From Sisyra terminalis (lineage: Eukaryota > Arthropoda > Insecta > Neuroptera > Sisyridae): 64,000 bases of DNA. The notes beneath the pieces are model-generated. The model had not been told where the DNA came from and did no database searches. It saw only the letters and a program-made list of their open reading frames with translations. The stretch is taken from contig OY292277.1 of assembly GCA_958496175.1 (NCBI GenBank), forward strand, positions 2,728,001 through 2,792,000, given 5' to 3'. Shown here one piece after another: positions 23,581-35,044 of the stretch; the stretch's first letter is position 1; each line of letters opens with the position of its first letter. Position numbers and translations under genes: made by a program.

Positions 23581-23769
23581 ATTAAGGTACTAGAACTTAT
23601 CTTACTTCATAAGAGAGAAGGATTTTACCTCCATCAAGTAAGCATCATACTTTTTGGACTAGAAAAAAAAATGCATTTCAAAAAATATAATAGGCCAAAA
23701 AACTTTTTCATTAATAAAAAATTGATCATTAAATCGCCAGGCTTTATACAATTTTTTTTTCATTTAGGT

Positions 23770-23899
23770 CAGTGGTTCTTAACATTTTGAAACCATCAAG
23801 CACATTTTAGAAAGAAAAACTCTAATCATTTTACCTTTGCATATGTACAACGGCCTGTAAACACCATGGTGCCTGTGAGTTTAACGTTGGGGACCACTG
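23770..23899. mobile_element. hAT-like MITE, 130 bp, exact 8-bp target duplication
   Basis: Ends are CAGTGGTTCTTAACATTTT and, on the other strand, CAGTGGTCCCCAACGTTAAA, both classic hAT terminal forms. ATTTAGGT lies directly outside at 23762-23769 and again at 23900-23907, an exact 8-bp duplication. It is far too short to encode a transposase. Confidence 0.85.
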
Positions 23900-24629
23900 A
23901 TTTAGGTGCTAAAATTCTTCTAGTTTCATTAAAGCGGAAAATTTTACGTCCATCAAGTAAGCATTATACTTTTACAACTAGAAAAAAAAAATTTGCTCGC
24001 ATATTTCTCCAGAAAACGACGATTAAAGAAAAAGCTCAATTTTGGTCACTATCCATATATTGGATTTTCCATAAAAAATGTGCCTTTTTAATTGATATAA
24101 CTTTGTAGTTTTATAGTTCTATAGATTTGAAAGAAAAAAAAATTATTTCCGACAAATTTTCCAAGAAAATGCAAGCCGTTTAAGGAAAAAGCTCAATTAG
24201 GACCATTTTTCAAAAATTGGATTTTCCGAAATTTTTTTGCATTATTAATTGGTGATTTATTGTCGCTAAAGATTTCTCAAAGAAAAATGTTTATAACTTG
24301 CATATTTTTCATGAAAAAGCCAGTTTTTAGGGAAAAGCTAAACTTCGAGCATTTTTGAAATAATGAAAATTTTATTTGAGCTTTTTGTTTAAAACGGAGA
24401 TTTATTGAAAAATGTGTGAGCGTCATTTGTTTGTTTTTTTTTCAAAGCTTATCAATTAATGGTGCAGTTATTTTTTGGAAAATTCCAACTTCGGAAAATG
24501 ATCCAATTTGAGCTTTTCCCTTTATCTTCGTTTTTTGTAAAAAAAAAATTTCAAATTCTAAAAGTATAAAGCTTGATGGTCGTAAAATCCCCCTCTTTTA
24601 TGAAATTTGATAATTTTTAGCACCTAAAT

Positions 24630-24759
24630 CAGTGGTCCCAAACCTTAAGCTCACTGGTACCATGGTGTTTACAGCCCGTTTTTCATATGTAAAGATAAAA
24701 TGATTAAAGTTTTTCTTTCTAAAATGTGCTTTATGGTTTCAAGAAGTTGAGAACCACTG
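24630..24759. mobile_element. Inverted duplicate of the 130-bp hAT-like MITE
   Basis: Same length and sequence as the element at 23770-23899 but inverted. Its flanking octamers ACCTAAAT (24622-24629) and ACCGAAAT (24760-24767) are the reverse complement of ATTTAGGT with one change. Because the target sequence is the same, this copy arose by duplication of the whole segment, not by a second insertion. Confidence 0.85.
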
Positions 24760-25440
24760 ACCGAAATTGAATTTCAATATTTTTTTTTATAAGTCCTGGC
24801 ACTTTAAAAAAAAATTTTACAAGGTTTTGTTCGGCAATAATATTGGTAGAAATTCATTTTTCTAATCAGTGTACCTCCGCCCCTTCCCCTCGTTCTCTTC
24901 CCCAAAACTTTTTCAAAAGAAAACTGTAGATATAAGGACTAACATGTCTATATCCAAAATATTGCAAAAAATGGGAAAATTAGTGGAAAATTTTTATTTT
25001 TTCTACGATTTAAATACTTTGGATTATTTTTCATAAAAATTCATCAAAATGCTGCACTAATCTTGTAAAATGACAGACATATATTCACAAAAGATTTTTT
25101 TTATAGGAAACCAAGGTTTGAAAATGGAAAGCCAATCCTGTTCCCCTTAAAAAGGAAGATTCTTTCAACCCTAATTGAGGGGAAAACAATTTTTGAAGTA
25201 AGTTTTATAAAAAGTTTTGCAAAGAATTTTGACTGTTCATTTAAGAATTTTTCGAGTTAATTTTCTAAGAATGCATTTAAATCTCCCCCTCACCCCATTC
25301 TCCTGATATATTCCCCCAAATATTTGGTGGAAAATCTTCTTGAAGAATTCCGTCGTTTACAAAAGTTCCAGGTTTCAAATATGATTCCTTTTGTTGTACG
25401 GAAACATTAACTTTTCGGTGGACATTGAGGAATTGTTGCA

Positions 25441-26884
25441 CCGAAATTGATTGGCAAGTAAGACGTCCAAACGTTGGGGTGAAGGAAACGAGCAAAGTTT
25501 TCGACGGTCGTACGACCAACGTCCTTTTCCTCCCACACAAATATATTATGACTGACATTGATAAAACGACACAATTAAAGCTCGGGGCTAGCGAAATTTC
25601 TCCTAAGCGACTGACACTTTACTAATACTCTCGAGACCAAAATCCACCCGGCCAGAAGCGGCTTATTTACGCCCCCGCACCAAAAAAATAAAATAAAATA
25701 AAATAGCGTTAGATGAAAAAAGAAAAAAAACAATACGATATTTTATATTATAATAATTTTTTTGCAGTTAATTCTTCAATTAAAACCGAATATATTCGTT
25801 CCAATGATTTTCTTTTCATTGCCAAACGAATCGTTTTGTCTCAATTGTCCTTTTTTCTCATTCGATTCCATTGTTGAATTGTCCTTCAGAAAGATTGATG
25901 AACTTCTCTCTATTGGATATCGATTCCTTGTGGAAATTGGCGTTTCCCAATGGCTTTCGTTTTAAAACCAAAAGAATCCCACAAATATCCACCACCCGTT
26001 CCACCCTTAAATTTCAACCCCTAAAATTTCAAATAACGGATACAAAACACAAGGGTGGATTGGTTTTAACTTTCAGGTTTAAATATTTTTTCTTTCTGTT
26101 TTGATATTTAAAATATGTTGATAGTCATTGACGATCCAGTCGGTTTCTCTATGGGGGTGTGCAACTGAATGGGAAGGGGATGAGCAGGGGGGGGGGTTGG
26201 CAAATATTTGTTTGTCGAAAGAGAAATATTTCAAAGAAATTGAAATTGACGCAACATCTTCTCGAATTTCTGTCAATATTGGCTCACCAATTAAATTGAT
26301 TGCTGCGTCCCGCCGACCCCCCCCCCGGCCATTGGGGTGGCCGGGGACTACATATCTGACATTGTAGACGTTACATTTACCTAATGATAAGGTGCAGGCA
26401 TGGAAATTGCAGGATTGAACTACTTTTGTAAAAGTTTTACAACAAAAAGAAGCGCCGTATGGATTTAAATATTTTTTTTTTTGGGTTTTCCACGCTTTTC
26501 ATCAATAAATTTTACAAAAGGAAAATGTTTTTTGTTCGATTAAACCAAAAGAAAATCATTTTTTTAAGAAAATTTTCACTTTGTTTTTCAACAGAAGAAA
26601 ATTGAGGAATTTTTTTCTATAAGTCAAAAAAAATTTTTTTTTAAGGGAAAATCTTACCAAAATTAAAATTTCCTAAGTTTTTCGGAAAAAAAATCATTTT
26701 AAGTGTATAAAAAAAATTTTTTTTGATGACAATTTTAACAAAAATTGAAATTTTCGATTTTTATTAAAGTTTTATGAATCAATTCAATGGTTAAGTATCG
26801 CCCCTCTTACTAATTATTTTTTTTTGAAATAAAAAAAATTAAATTCTTAAAGATTCCCTATCTTTGGTTTATTTTTTTGGGTAA
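25441..26884. other. Gene-free stretch with islands near 25.45-25.66 and 26.1-26.35 kb
   Basis: A minus-strand frame at 25277-25558 looks somewhat protein-like, but half of it lies in the old inverted duplication, whose partner copy is not open. A C-run at 26316-26324 and several T/A-tracts occur. Nothing recognised as a gene or element. Confidence 0.45.
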
Positions 26885-28115
26885 AAAAAAATTTCTTTGA
26901 AAGTTTAAGCTCTTAATATGAAGAGGTGCCCCATCGCAAATTTCGATTTTCCATTTAAATAACATGGAAACAATATTCTCTTGCACTTTGGAATTTTATA
27001 GCTCACGTTGGTGACGACAATGTTTCGGAATGACCAAGGTATATTCTTGTAGAAAATTGAACGATCTACAAAAAAGGTTTCGTACAAGTTTTTAATATAT
27101 TTGTTCCTTCAAAAATTATTCGAGGTCAAAAATGAACTGAAGAGAAATTTTAATATTTTTTCAATTTTTTGACGCAACCATTAATTTTATGAGAAAATTT
27201 TATAAAACATTTTTTGTAGAGTACTTTTTTCTTATAACTTATCTTATATTCTAATATGGGAACAATATTCTCTTGCACTTTGGAATTTTATAACTCACGT
27301 TGGTGACAATATTTCAGAATGACCAAGGTATATTCTTGTGGAAAATTGATCGATCTACAAAAAAGGTTTCTTACAAGTTTTTGATATATTTATTCCTTGA
27401 AAAGTTATTCGAGGTCAAAGTTGAACTAAAGAGAAATTTTTATATTTTTTCAATTTTTTGACGCAACCATCAATTTTATGAGAAAATTTTAAAGAACATT
27501 TTTTGTAGAACACGTTTTTTCCTATAACTTATCTCTATAAAAGATTTTGATATTTTTCACAGGTCCTAAGTTATTTGCATTAAATTGAAAATTCCTTGAA
27601 TTATTTATTTTTAACATAAAAATTATTGTTTTTATTTTAATTAAATAACTAAGGACCTGTGAAAAATATCAAAAACTTTCATAGAGATAAGTTATAGATA
27701 AAAAGTGCTCTACAAAAAATTTGCTATAAAATTTTCTCATAAAATTAAAGGTTGCGTCAAAAAGTCGAAAAAATATTAAAATTTATTTAGTTCAACTTTG
27801 ATCTCGAATAACTTTTGAAGGAACTAATATATCAAAAACTTGTTCGAGAACTTTTTTGTAGATCGTTTAATTTTCTACAAGAATATACTTTGGTCATTCC
27901 GAAATATTGTCACCAACGTGAGCTATAAAATTCCAAAGTGCAAGAGAATATTGTTGCCATGTTATTTAAATGGAAAATCGAAATTTGCGATGCGGCACCT
28001 CTTAATATTAATATTAAGGGCTTAAAGTTGCACAGGATTTTTTTTGTCACTCCCAACAATATTTTCGATATAATTAAGAAAAAAAAAATTATCTTTTTTT
28101 TTTTTGAATCAGTTT
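26885..28115. mobile_element. Foldback element D1 with a duplicated left arm
   Basis: The order is left arm 1 (26885 to about 27240), left arm 2 lacking its outer end (about 27250-27590), short centre, then a full right arm (about 27640-28115) ending TTTTGAATCAGTTT. Conserved words: AGTTTAAGCTCTTAATAT, CTCACGTTGGTGAC, GACCAAGGTATATTCTTGTA, AACTAAGGACCTGTG. The outer left terminus (AGACTGATTC in D2) is lost. Short frames along the arms are the same arm read twice and do not indicate a protein. Confidence 0.8.
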
Positions 28116-29740
28116 ATTGTATAGCCTTGGAGTCTCATTATTGGCCGTTGTGCAAACAGCAATTTCCTTTGGCACAGTCGACGGGGAAGGTTAACCAAGA
28201 GTGGAGGAGTACCAAGTCGAGATCGCAAAATCCCTCGTGTAATTTTCGCATTTGACGAGAATGCAAACTTTCCACCCGTATTCCCTCACCCCCCAGACAC
28301 CCTTACCCACGACACTGTTCACAAGTCGCTCTTCAATTTGTTCTCTCGTCGTATTTTTTTTTTTCCACTTCCGCTACTTCTTCGTCTTATTTGCATAGAG
28401 GCTCACGCTTGGCGGATACTTGACGCGAAGGCAACTTGGATCTGAATTGCGGATATGGAAGCAAGGGAAACATACGTGAATTTTCCCTCCCCACCAACTC
28501 ATACCTGCCCCATGCTGCAAGCTGTAGCGGTTTGATCGGTTGCGATCGGTTTGATGAAGGAAAATTGGAAAATTTCATTGTTTAATCCCAAAAAAAATAT
28601 AAAAATAAAAGAAAAATAAACGATTGAAAATATTGCAAATTTCCTTCAAGAGGAAAAACTAATAAATTTTCTTGCCAGTAGAAACAACAGCTACTGAAAA
28701 AACGCTTTTAGTTAGGCTTAGAAAAAAGATGTGGAATTCGTTAGAAGTATCACTTCATTTAAAAAATCTGGATGTCATCAAAACCAAAAAATCATATTCT
28801 TTGAAATTTTATTTGATTTTAAGCACCGATCGCATGGATAAGGTGGAATTTGAACAATTTTTGTGGAGTCATCTTTGTTCTGCGAATTAAATCCTTTAGT
28901 TGGCAATAAAACTTTAATGGACTTCACTCACGATAAAATGCCGGCCAAGACGCAACTGTCCCCCCCCCCCCTCCCCCCGAAAATTTATAATTATTTTCCC
29001 CAACGAAGAGCCATTACGCCGGGCTAAAAACACACTTAATTTACCGCCCATTTCCCACCTCGTCGACCGTCGAAAAAATCCAACGATAGCGCTCTTTACG
29101 ACCGAAATTAAATGGCCCCAACATTTCCATTACGACGTTTGCTATCTGCCCATTAATTTTATAACGAATTACACACGAAAATTCATCTCATAAATTTAGT
29201 GGACGTTTTTTTTTCTTTTTTTTTTTTGGGATAAAAAAATCGATTTAATTGGTGAAATAAGATGAGGACTTAACGATCGTTCAGTGGCGGAAATTCACTT
29301 GGTTTTCGTATTTTTCGACGGTCGAATATTGGGAATATGTGGCTCTCGTGAGATTCAGCGAAACAAACGTTTGACGTGAATCGATTGGAAAACGTTTTTA
29401 AAAGAAAATTCACATTGTTCAAACATTGAAAACTTAATTTCCGTTCTTGTAGACTTTCTAGTGATACCAACATTAAAAATAAACGGGAAAAATTGTAAGA
29501 CAATCTGGCATTCTTAGTTCGTTAAGAATAACTTAATTAATGAAGAAAATACGTCCTTGAAGTTAGTGAAAATGCATGCACCAAATTTTCCCTAAAATTG
29601 GGTATTTTTGGTAACTTTTCTCAATAAGGGTATGTTTTTATCAACGGATTATACGACAGTGTTCTTACAAGAGTTATAATGTGAAAATTTTATTGTCCTG
29701 TGTACAAAAGGACACTCGCAATATCACTTCAAAGTTTCAA
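28116..29740. other. Gene-free stretch with islands at 28.13-28.58 and 28.92-29.11 kb
   Basis: A C-run lies at 28960-28978. A 72-codon plus frame at 28672-28890, preceded by a pyrimidine-rich TTTTCTTGCCAG, could in principle be an exon, but I recognise no family and see no partner exon. The islands look single-copy. Confidence 0.45.
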
Positions 29741-31225
29741 AAAGGACAATTTTCAAGTGCAGATATTGGATTTAAGGGATGCTTTTTTGCGTTGAAATTT
29801 TGCTGAATAATATAGTCTGAATATTCCTTAAGGGTATTGCATAAAAATTATATGCATTTATTGCCTAGATCCTTGTGAAATCAAAACGGGAAATTAAGGA
29901 GGTGCAAGCACCAAAGCCCTAAACTTTAGCACTACACTTTTGGAATTTCAAAAAAAAATAACAACGATATATTTTGGTGCTTTTTGTCGTCCAAGAGTTC
30001 AGGGAAAAAAATTGCTTACCACATTTCTTTAACGTTAAAATGGGGGAGGGGGAGGATTTTACTTTAAATTTAGTCAAAGACTTTTTGCTCTTAATAACTT
30101 CAAAGGATATATTTCACTAAAAAAAAAATATAATCTTTGGTTAGTTTGAACTTAAATCTCTGGATTTCAAGAGACAAGAAAAGAAGTTTCTAGATGCTAT
30201 GAAACTTAAACACCGAAAAAATATATAGCAAAATCTTAATTTGAGTTTCAGGGACAATTTTCAAGTGCATATTATAAGATATAAGGAATTATTTTTTTGC
30301 GTTGAAATTTTGCTAAATATTATAGTTTGAATATTCCTTAACGATATTGCATAAAAATCACTTGCATTTATTGACTAGGTCGTTGTGAAATCAAAACGGG
30401 AAATTAAGAAGGTGCCAGCACCAAGGCCCTAAGATTTATCACTACACTTTTGGAATTTGAAAAAAAATTACAATGAAATATTTTGGTATTTTTTGTCTTT
30501 TAAAAGTTCAGGGAAAAATACATTCCTTTAACGTTAAAATAGGGGAGGGGGAGGGGTTTACTTTAAATTTAGGCAAAGATCTTTTGTTCCTATACTCAAA
30601 GGATATATCTCACGAAAAAAAAATATTTTCATTGGTTAGTTAGAACTTAAATCCCCGAATTTCCAGAGACAAGAAAAGAAGTTTCTAGAGGCTATGAAAC
30701 TTAAACACCGATAAAATATAGCAAAACTTAATTTGAGTTTCAGGGACAATTTTCAAGTGCATATAATAGATATAAGGAATGCTTTTTTGCATTGAAATTT
30801 TGCTGAATAATATAGTCTGAATGATCCTTAAGGGTATTGCATAAAAATTATTTGCATTTATTGGCTAGATCCTTGTGAAATCAAAACGGGAAATTAAGGA
30901 GGTGCAAGCACCAAAGCCCTTAAATTTAGCACTACACTTTTGGAGTTTGAAAACAAATAACAACGAAATATTTTGGTGTTTTTTGTCGTCCAAGAGTTCA
31001 GGGAAAAAAACATTTTTTGCCAAATGATTTTAACGGTAAAATGGGGGAGGGGGAGGGGTTTACTTAAAATTTAGGCAAAGATCTTTTCTTCTTAATAAAT
31101 TCAAAGGTTATATCTAACTAAAAAAAAAAAATTTTCATTGGTTTGTTAGAACTTAAATCTCTGGATTTCAAGAGACAAGAAAATATGTTTCTAGAGTGCT
31201 ATCAACCTTAAACACTGAAAAAATC
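29741..31225 (+). repeat. Tandem triplication H, ~500-bp units
   Basis: The word TTTCAAGTGC starts at 29751, 30259 and 30751 (periods 508 and 492). Each unit then follows the same order: TTTTTTGCGTTGAAATTTTG or a close form, AATCAAAACGGGAAATTAAG, GCACTACACTTTTGGA or a close form, AGAGTTCAGGGAAAAA or a close form, GGGGGAGGGGGAGG, and TCAAGAGACAAGAAAA or a close form. Units agree at roughly 85-90%. The third ends near 31225. A much diverged single copy of part of the unit lies at 62315-62410. Confidence 0.85.
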
Positions 31226-32519
31226 TTCAGTTTAGTTTGCCCCAAAAATTTCTTGCAAAAAATATACCTTAAATCTCAATCCGTACCAAATATATATCGT
31301 TCGAATTTCATCGATCAATTGCCATCGAAAATTCGACCTCTTTCGACCTGTCTTCATCATTTCATTGGACGAGAAAGCTCCAGCAGCTTTCGGGAGACAC
31401 ATTAAAGCACGAGACTGATAAGACCGACCGACATACAGACGAAGAACGACCGCATGAAAAGGTAATTTATATTTGCATGGAATACAAAATAAACGAGGAC
31501 AAGAGGGCGGGGGAGGGAGTGAGGGGGGGGTAGATAGAGGAGACGTCGAAACGACACGGCCATGAGAAATGGAGAGACGAGGATCAAATTATGATGAAAT
31601 TCGGAGTTGCAAAACGAAAGCGACGGCATCGTGGTCGTCGGCAGGCGATGAGGGGGGGATGTAAGGGGGTGAAAAAGGGGACGACGAATATTTGCATAGG
31701 ATATAATTCCCGGTTATATCAGTGCGGTGATAGAAGGATGTGGATATGAATTTTTCGTATGTCGTAAAAACAAAATTTGATTGAACTTGTGTCAGGTTCG
31801 CTTTGATTAAACCCCCACAATATTTCCTCCCCCAAACTGATTAAAAAAAAAATCCCTACAAATCTTCAACCTTAATTAATCGATAATTTCATGTAGAACT
31901 ATCCTCCTTAATTTCAATTAGATAAATTAATCACCTGATGAAAAAAAAAATGAGTAGAAAAGGAATGAAATTCAAACGTAAAACTTTCATTTCTGATAAA
32001 TTTAATTTAACAAAAAAAATTTCAATTTCAAAAGCTCATAACAATGTGCTTATATATTTGAGTTCAAGAGAATGATTCATTCAATTTTCCCTCGAAATCT
32101 TGAGAATCTCTGCCGCTTGGGCACTGAACGTTAGTAGCGCAAAGTTCAAAGCGTGTGTCGTGGGAAAAAAAGCACTCAAAAAAGAAAATGGAAATAAAAG
32201 CTCAACATTGTTGTCTCGTCTCGTCTCGTGCATTGGGCTATATGGTATATATCGTACCACCTACGATACGTGCGTTCTATAGTATCACATTTTCCTCGTT
32301 TCAAAATTTAATTTGATTGTTACAACTAATTATCGTGAAAAGCATCCAATCTGTCAAGCTTCCCTTCATAAGGATTCATTAGGAAATGTTTTCCTGCTAA
32401 TTTCAACTCTGACTCAATTTCGTCTTATTAAACAACCAATTAATCGTCAAATAACCCAATTAACTACACCACTGAGTAAAAAAATTCGATACATACCGTT
32501 TAAAGTCCGCCAAAAACGT
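31226..32519. other. Gene-free stretch with an island at 31.28-31.74 kb
   Basis: The island has many purine-rich, CpG-containing words (GACGACGAA, ACGAGGAC) and G-runs. A second short patch at 32100-32280 includes TCTCGTCTCGTCTCGT. No gene, repeat partner or RNA is recognised. Confidence 0.45.
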
Positions 32520-33415
32520 ACGCATTACAAACATCACACACGAGATGTTTGCCCTATTGATTACTCAAAAAAAATCAAGTTTTCTGTGATTTCTTTGTTG
32601 AAAATTGTACTTGTAAACCAAAGAAAAAAATATACACCGAAAAAAAAGAAAAACGTAGAACTATATCAGAGCTTTTGGGAAAAAAAACGAATTGATTTAG
32701 GAATTTAAAAATACTTCGTATTTCCTTTAAAACAGCGATGTTATTAGTTAAAATACAATATAATAGAAAGTTACACAACCCTTTCTTCTAAAATCTTACC
32801 CCTCACCCCACTGAGGAAAATATTAATTGACTTTAGGGAGATGCCAAATATTTAAAATTTTGATCGATTTAAAGATGAACTTGAAATTGTAAAGTTTTTC
32901 AATCATAAAAAGTTAAGACTCCTTCCCCGGATAAACATATTAGCTGGTACATTGGCATATTAAAAAAATCTTAGCCTAAAAAATTAAAAGCTTCACAAAG
33001 CTTTACATCTAAAGTTTTTTTTTTGTCTTTCAAAAATCAGAAATAATAATTCAAAAATAAAAACGAAAATAATTGCCCCAATTTCTCTGTGCCTATGTTA
33101 AATGATCCACCGACAGATAAGGGTTGAAATTTAACATAAAAAAATCAGATTTTATGGAAATAAAGAAATTTCTATTTCCCTCCCCACTTTGCCAATCTCA
33201 CTTGCATCTTTTATTCAAATATGAAAGACGACAATAAATTAAGCGATACGAACAACGACAAAGATATGAGAGCTTTGAGCTTTAAACTTTGAAATTGTAG
33301 TGGGGCAATAAACGTTTAAGTATTTCATCAAAAAGAAATTTCTGTTTTAATAAATTTTGAAATCCCATAAAGCTCCACGTAATCCATTTTGTTTGAAAGC
33401 TCGCAATTTAAAACT
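32520..33415 (+). repeat. Ancient segmental duplicate T, copy 1 (partner 41708-42650)
   Basis: Collinear words shared with the 41.7-kb copy include ATTACAAACATC-CACACGAG, TACCTCACCCC or its variant, AATATTAATTGACTTTA / AATTATTAATGGTCTTTA, ATGTTAAATGATCCA / ATGTTAAACGATCCA, GGGTTGAA-TTT, CTCACTTG, GAGCTTTAA and AATAAACGT-TTAA. Divergence is high (perhaps 35%) with many indels. A 131-codon frame (32313-32708) overlaps the left end but is not open in the other copy, so coding is unlikely. Confidence 0.65.
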
Positions 33416-34820
33416 TCTACCATATATATAGTGCAGCGCTTTTTTACGTCTCTAATCTCACAGTGTTTCCAGTTTCATCTTTGAAAAAAATAAAGCAAGC
33501 TTTTAACAGGAAAACTTTTGAAATTAAAGCTTGATGAACTTCAAAAAAAAAAAAACAAAAAAAAAACAAAAAGTAGATGGCACAAAGCGGTATAAATGCG
33601 TTAGTGATTTGGTGATCAATAGATGTGAAATGTTTTTTTTTTTTTTTGTTTTGGAAACAAGAGAACCTCGCTTGAATGATATTCATTTGTTGTCAATATT
33701 GTCCATTTGCGTTCAATTTTCCGAATATATTGAGGCCTAGAAGGGTTTTCCTTTTCCAACATATGGGGAAAAAGAAGGATTGATTTTCATTGTTGATTTT
33801 GTAGAAAATTCAAATATTTTTTTTCCATTTTATGAGGGAACAAATATTTATGTGTTTATTGTTTTTCGTTACATTGTACGTCGTTTGTTTAGGTTTCCGT
33901 TTTGGTGATAGACCAAAAAAAAAAATGGGGATTTAATTTTTTTTTCAGATTTGCCACATTTGTTTATTGATATATGGTTGGTTTTAATGATGATATACGA
34001 GAAAATAGAGAACAGTGACGATAAAAAGCTTTTGGTTTAATCATTCTAGCTTTTTATTTACAATTTATTCAAGTGTCCAAGTTTTTCATGAGCTTTGCTC
34101 GGTAGTGTACAAGTAAATTTTATCTCGATTGTGCTGATTTTTTCAATGGTCCACAAATTTTCGTTTTGTTTGACAAGAGAAAAACTCTAATTTCCCTTTT
34201 GCTGGCGTAAATGGGGGGATGAAACACTCATGCAATAGGGGGTGGTTTTTTACTTTCGTAAAAAAGGGTGGTGGTCAAACAGTAAACATATTTCGATGCT
34301 TTTTTCGAAACGAGACCTTTTTGAATTAAGTCCTTTATCCACGTGCCCTTTTTTCCCCCCTTACAACCCTTCCGATTTCTTTAGCCGTTTTTTTGCCGTC
34401 ACTGATCGTTGACGCGCCACCATGGATGGTGGTTGGATTGTGGAGGGCGTCCGAAATCGTGCCCTGAATTCCTAAACACGATTCGAGTTGCGATGGCACG
34501 TTTTGCACCCTCTAGGTTTCGTGGTCCTATTGCTTTGCCGTCAACCCTCCGGCAGACCAATGGTTCTTCACCACCCTTGCTGCAAGCCCAGCTTGCCAAA
34601 TACAAACATCGACCAAATGATCATTTCGTTCTAACGTTCATAATCAGCATCAACACCTTATCTAATATCATAATTTTTTTTTCCCCATTTTTTCAAGGAT
34701 CTACCCTTATTCTTATTATCAAATTTCAACCCGTGAAAGTGAGCCTAGTAAATTTCATTGTTTTCAACTTAATCTTGGTAAAAATTTTTGGGTTTATCGT
34801 TGAAATTTTGAGTTAACTTT
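33416..34820. other. Gene-free stretch with a GC-richer patch at 34.39-34.62 kb
   Basis: Long A- and T-tracts (33541-33570, 33631-33648) dominate the first half. The patch at 34395-34620 is clearly less A+T rich and open on both strands (135 codons plus, 68 minus), but the plus frame continues into hydrophobic low-complexity sequence read from T-rich DNA, and no family is recognised. It could be an exon or single-copy regulatory DNA. Confidence 0.4.
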
Positions 34821-35044
34821 GATTAAAATAATATTTTTCTGTGTATACAATATATAGAATATATTGCGGTCCAATTTATGTAGTTGAATTAAATATAACA
34901 ATATATAAAAATAAACAGAAGTTCAAACAAAAATATTCGTGACGTATTGCCCAGATACGTATTTCGATTGCAAAGCAATCTTTATTAGTGGTCATCAAGT
35001 AGTTTGGATCACTCCGTAACTGCTTTATGATGATTCACAATATA

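Larger units (their letters stand above)
22790..25440. repeat. Ancient 2.6-kb inverted duplication
   Basis: The outer arms 22790-23300 and 24850-25440 are inverted copies with perhaps 65-75% agreement. Shared words in order include ATTCCTTAATGTTCACGG / ATTCCTCAATGTCCACCG, ATCATATTTGAAACCTGGAA, AATGCATTCTTA, AAACTTTTTATA and AATTGTTTTC. Inside are three related units: 23406-23690 (direct), 23770 to about 24100 (direct) and about 24430-24759 (inverted), each including a hAT-like MITE plus the flank CATCAAGTAAGCAT or its complement. The centre (about 24100-24430) holds repeat G. The palindrome centre is near 24.12 kb for the outer arms and 24.26 kb for the inner ones. Confidence 0.7.

Noticed and set aside
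23770..24759. A single 990-bp hAT element with CAGTGG ends
   Set aside because: Each 130-bp unit has its own complete pair of ends and its own 8-bp flanks, so there are two small MITEs in an inverted duplication rather than one large element.
25277..25558. 93-codon minus-strand frame with protein-like composition
   Set aside because: Half of it lies in the old inverted duplication, and the partner copy (22.8-23.0 kb) is not open in the matching frame.
28672..28890. 72-codon plus-strand frame preceded by an acceptor-like TTTTCTTGCCAG
   Set aside because: No matching exon, donor context or family was found. An acceptor-like word is common in T-rich DNA.
32313..32708. 131-codon plus-strand frame
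   Set aside because: It overlaps the T duplication, whose second copy has stops and indels in the corresponding region, so coding constraint is not supported.
34409..34816. 135-codon plus-strand frame in a GC-richer patch
   Set aside because: The first half is open on both strands and the second half is hydrophobic low-complexity sequence from T-rich DNA. No splice context or family could be shown.
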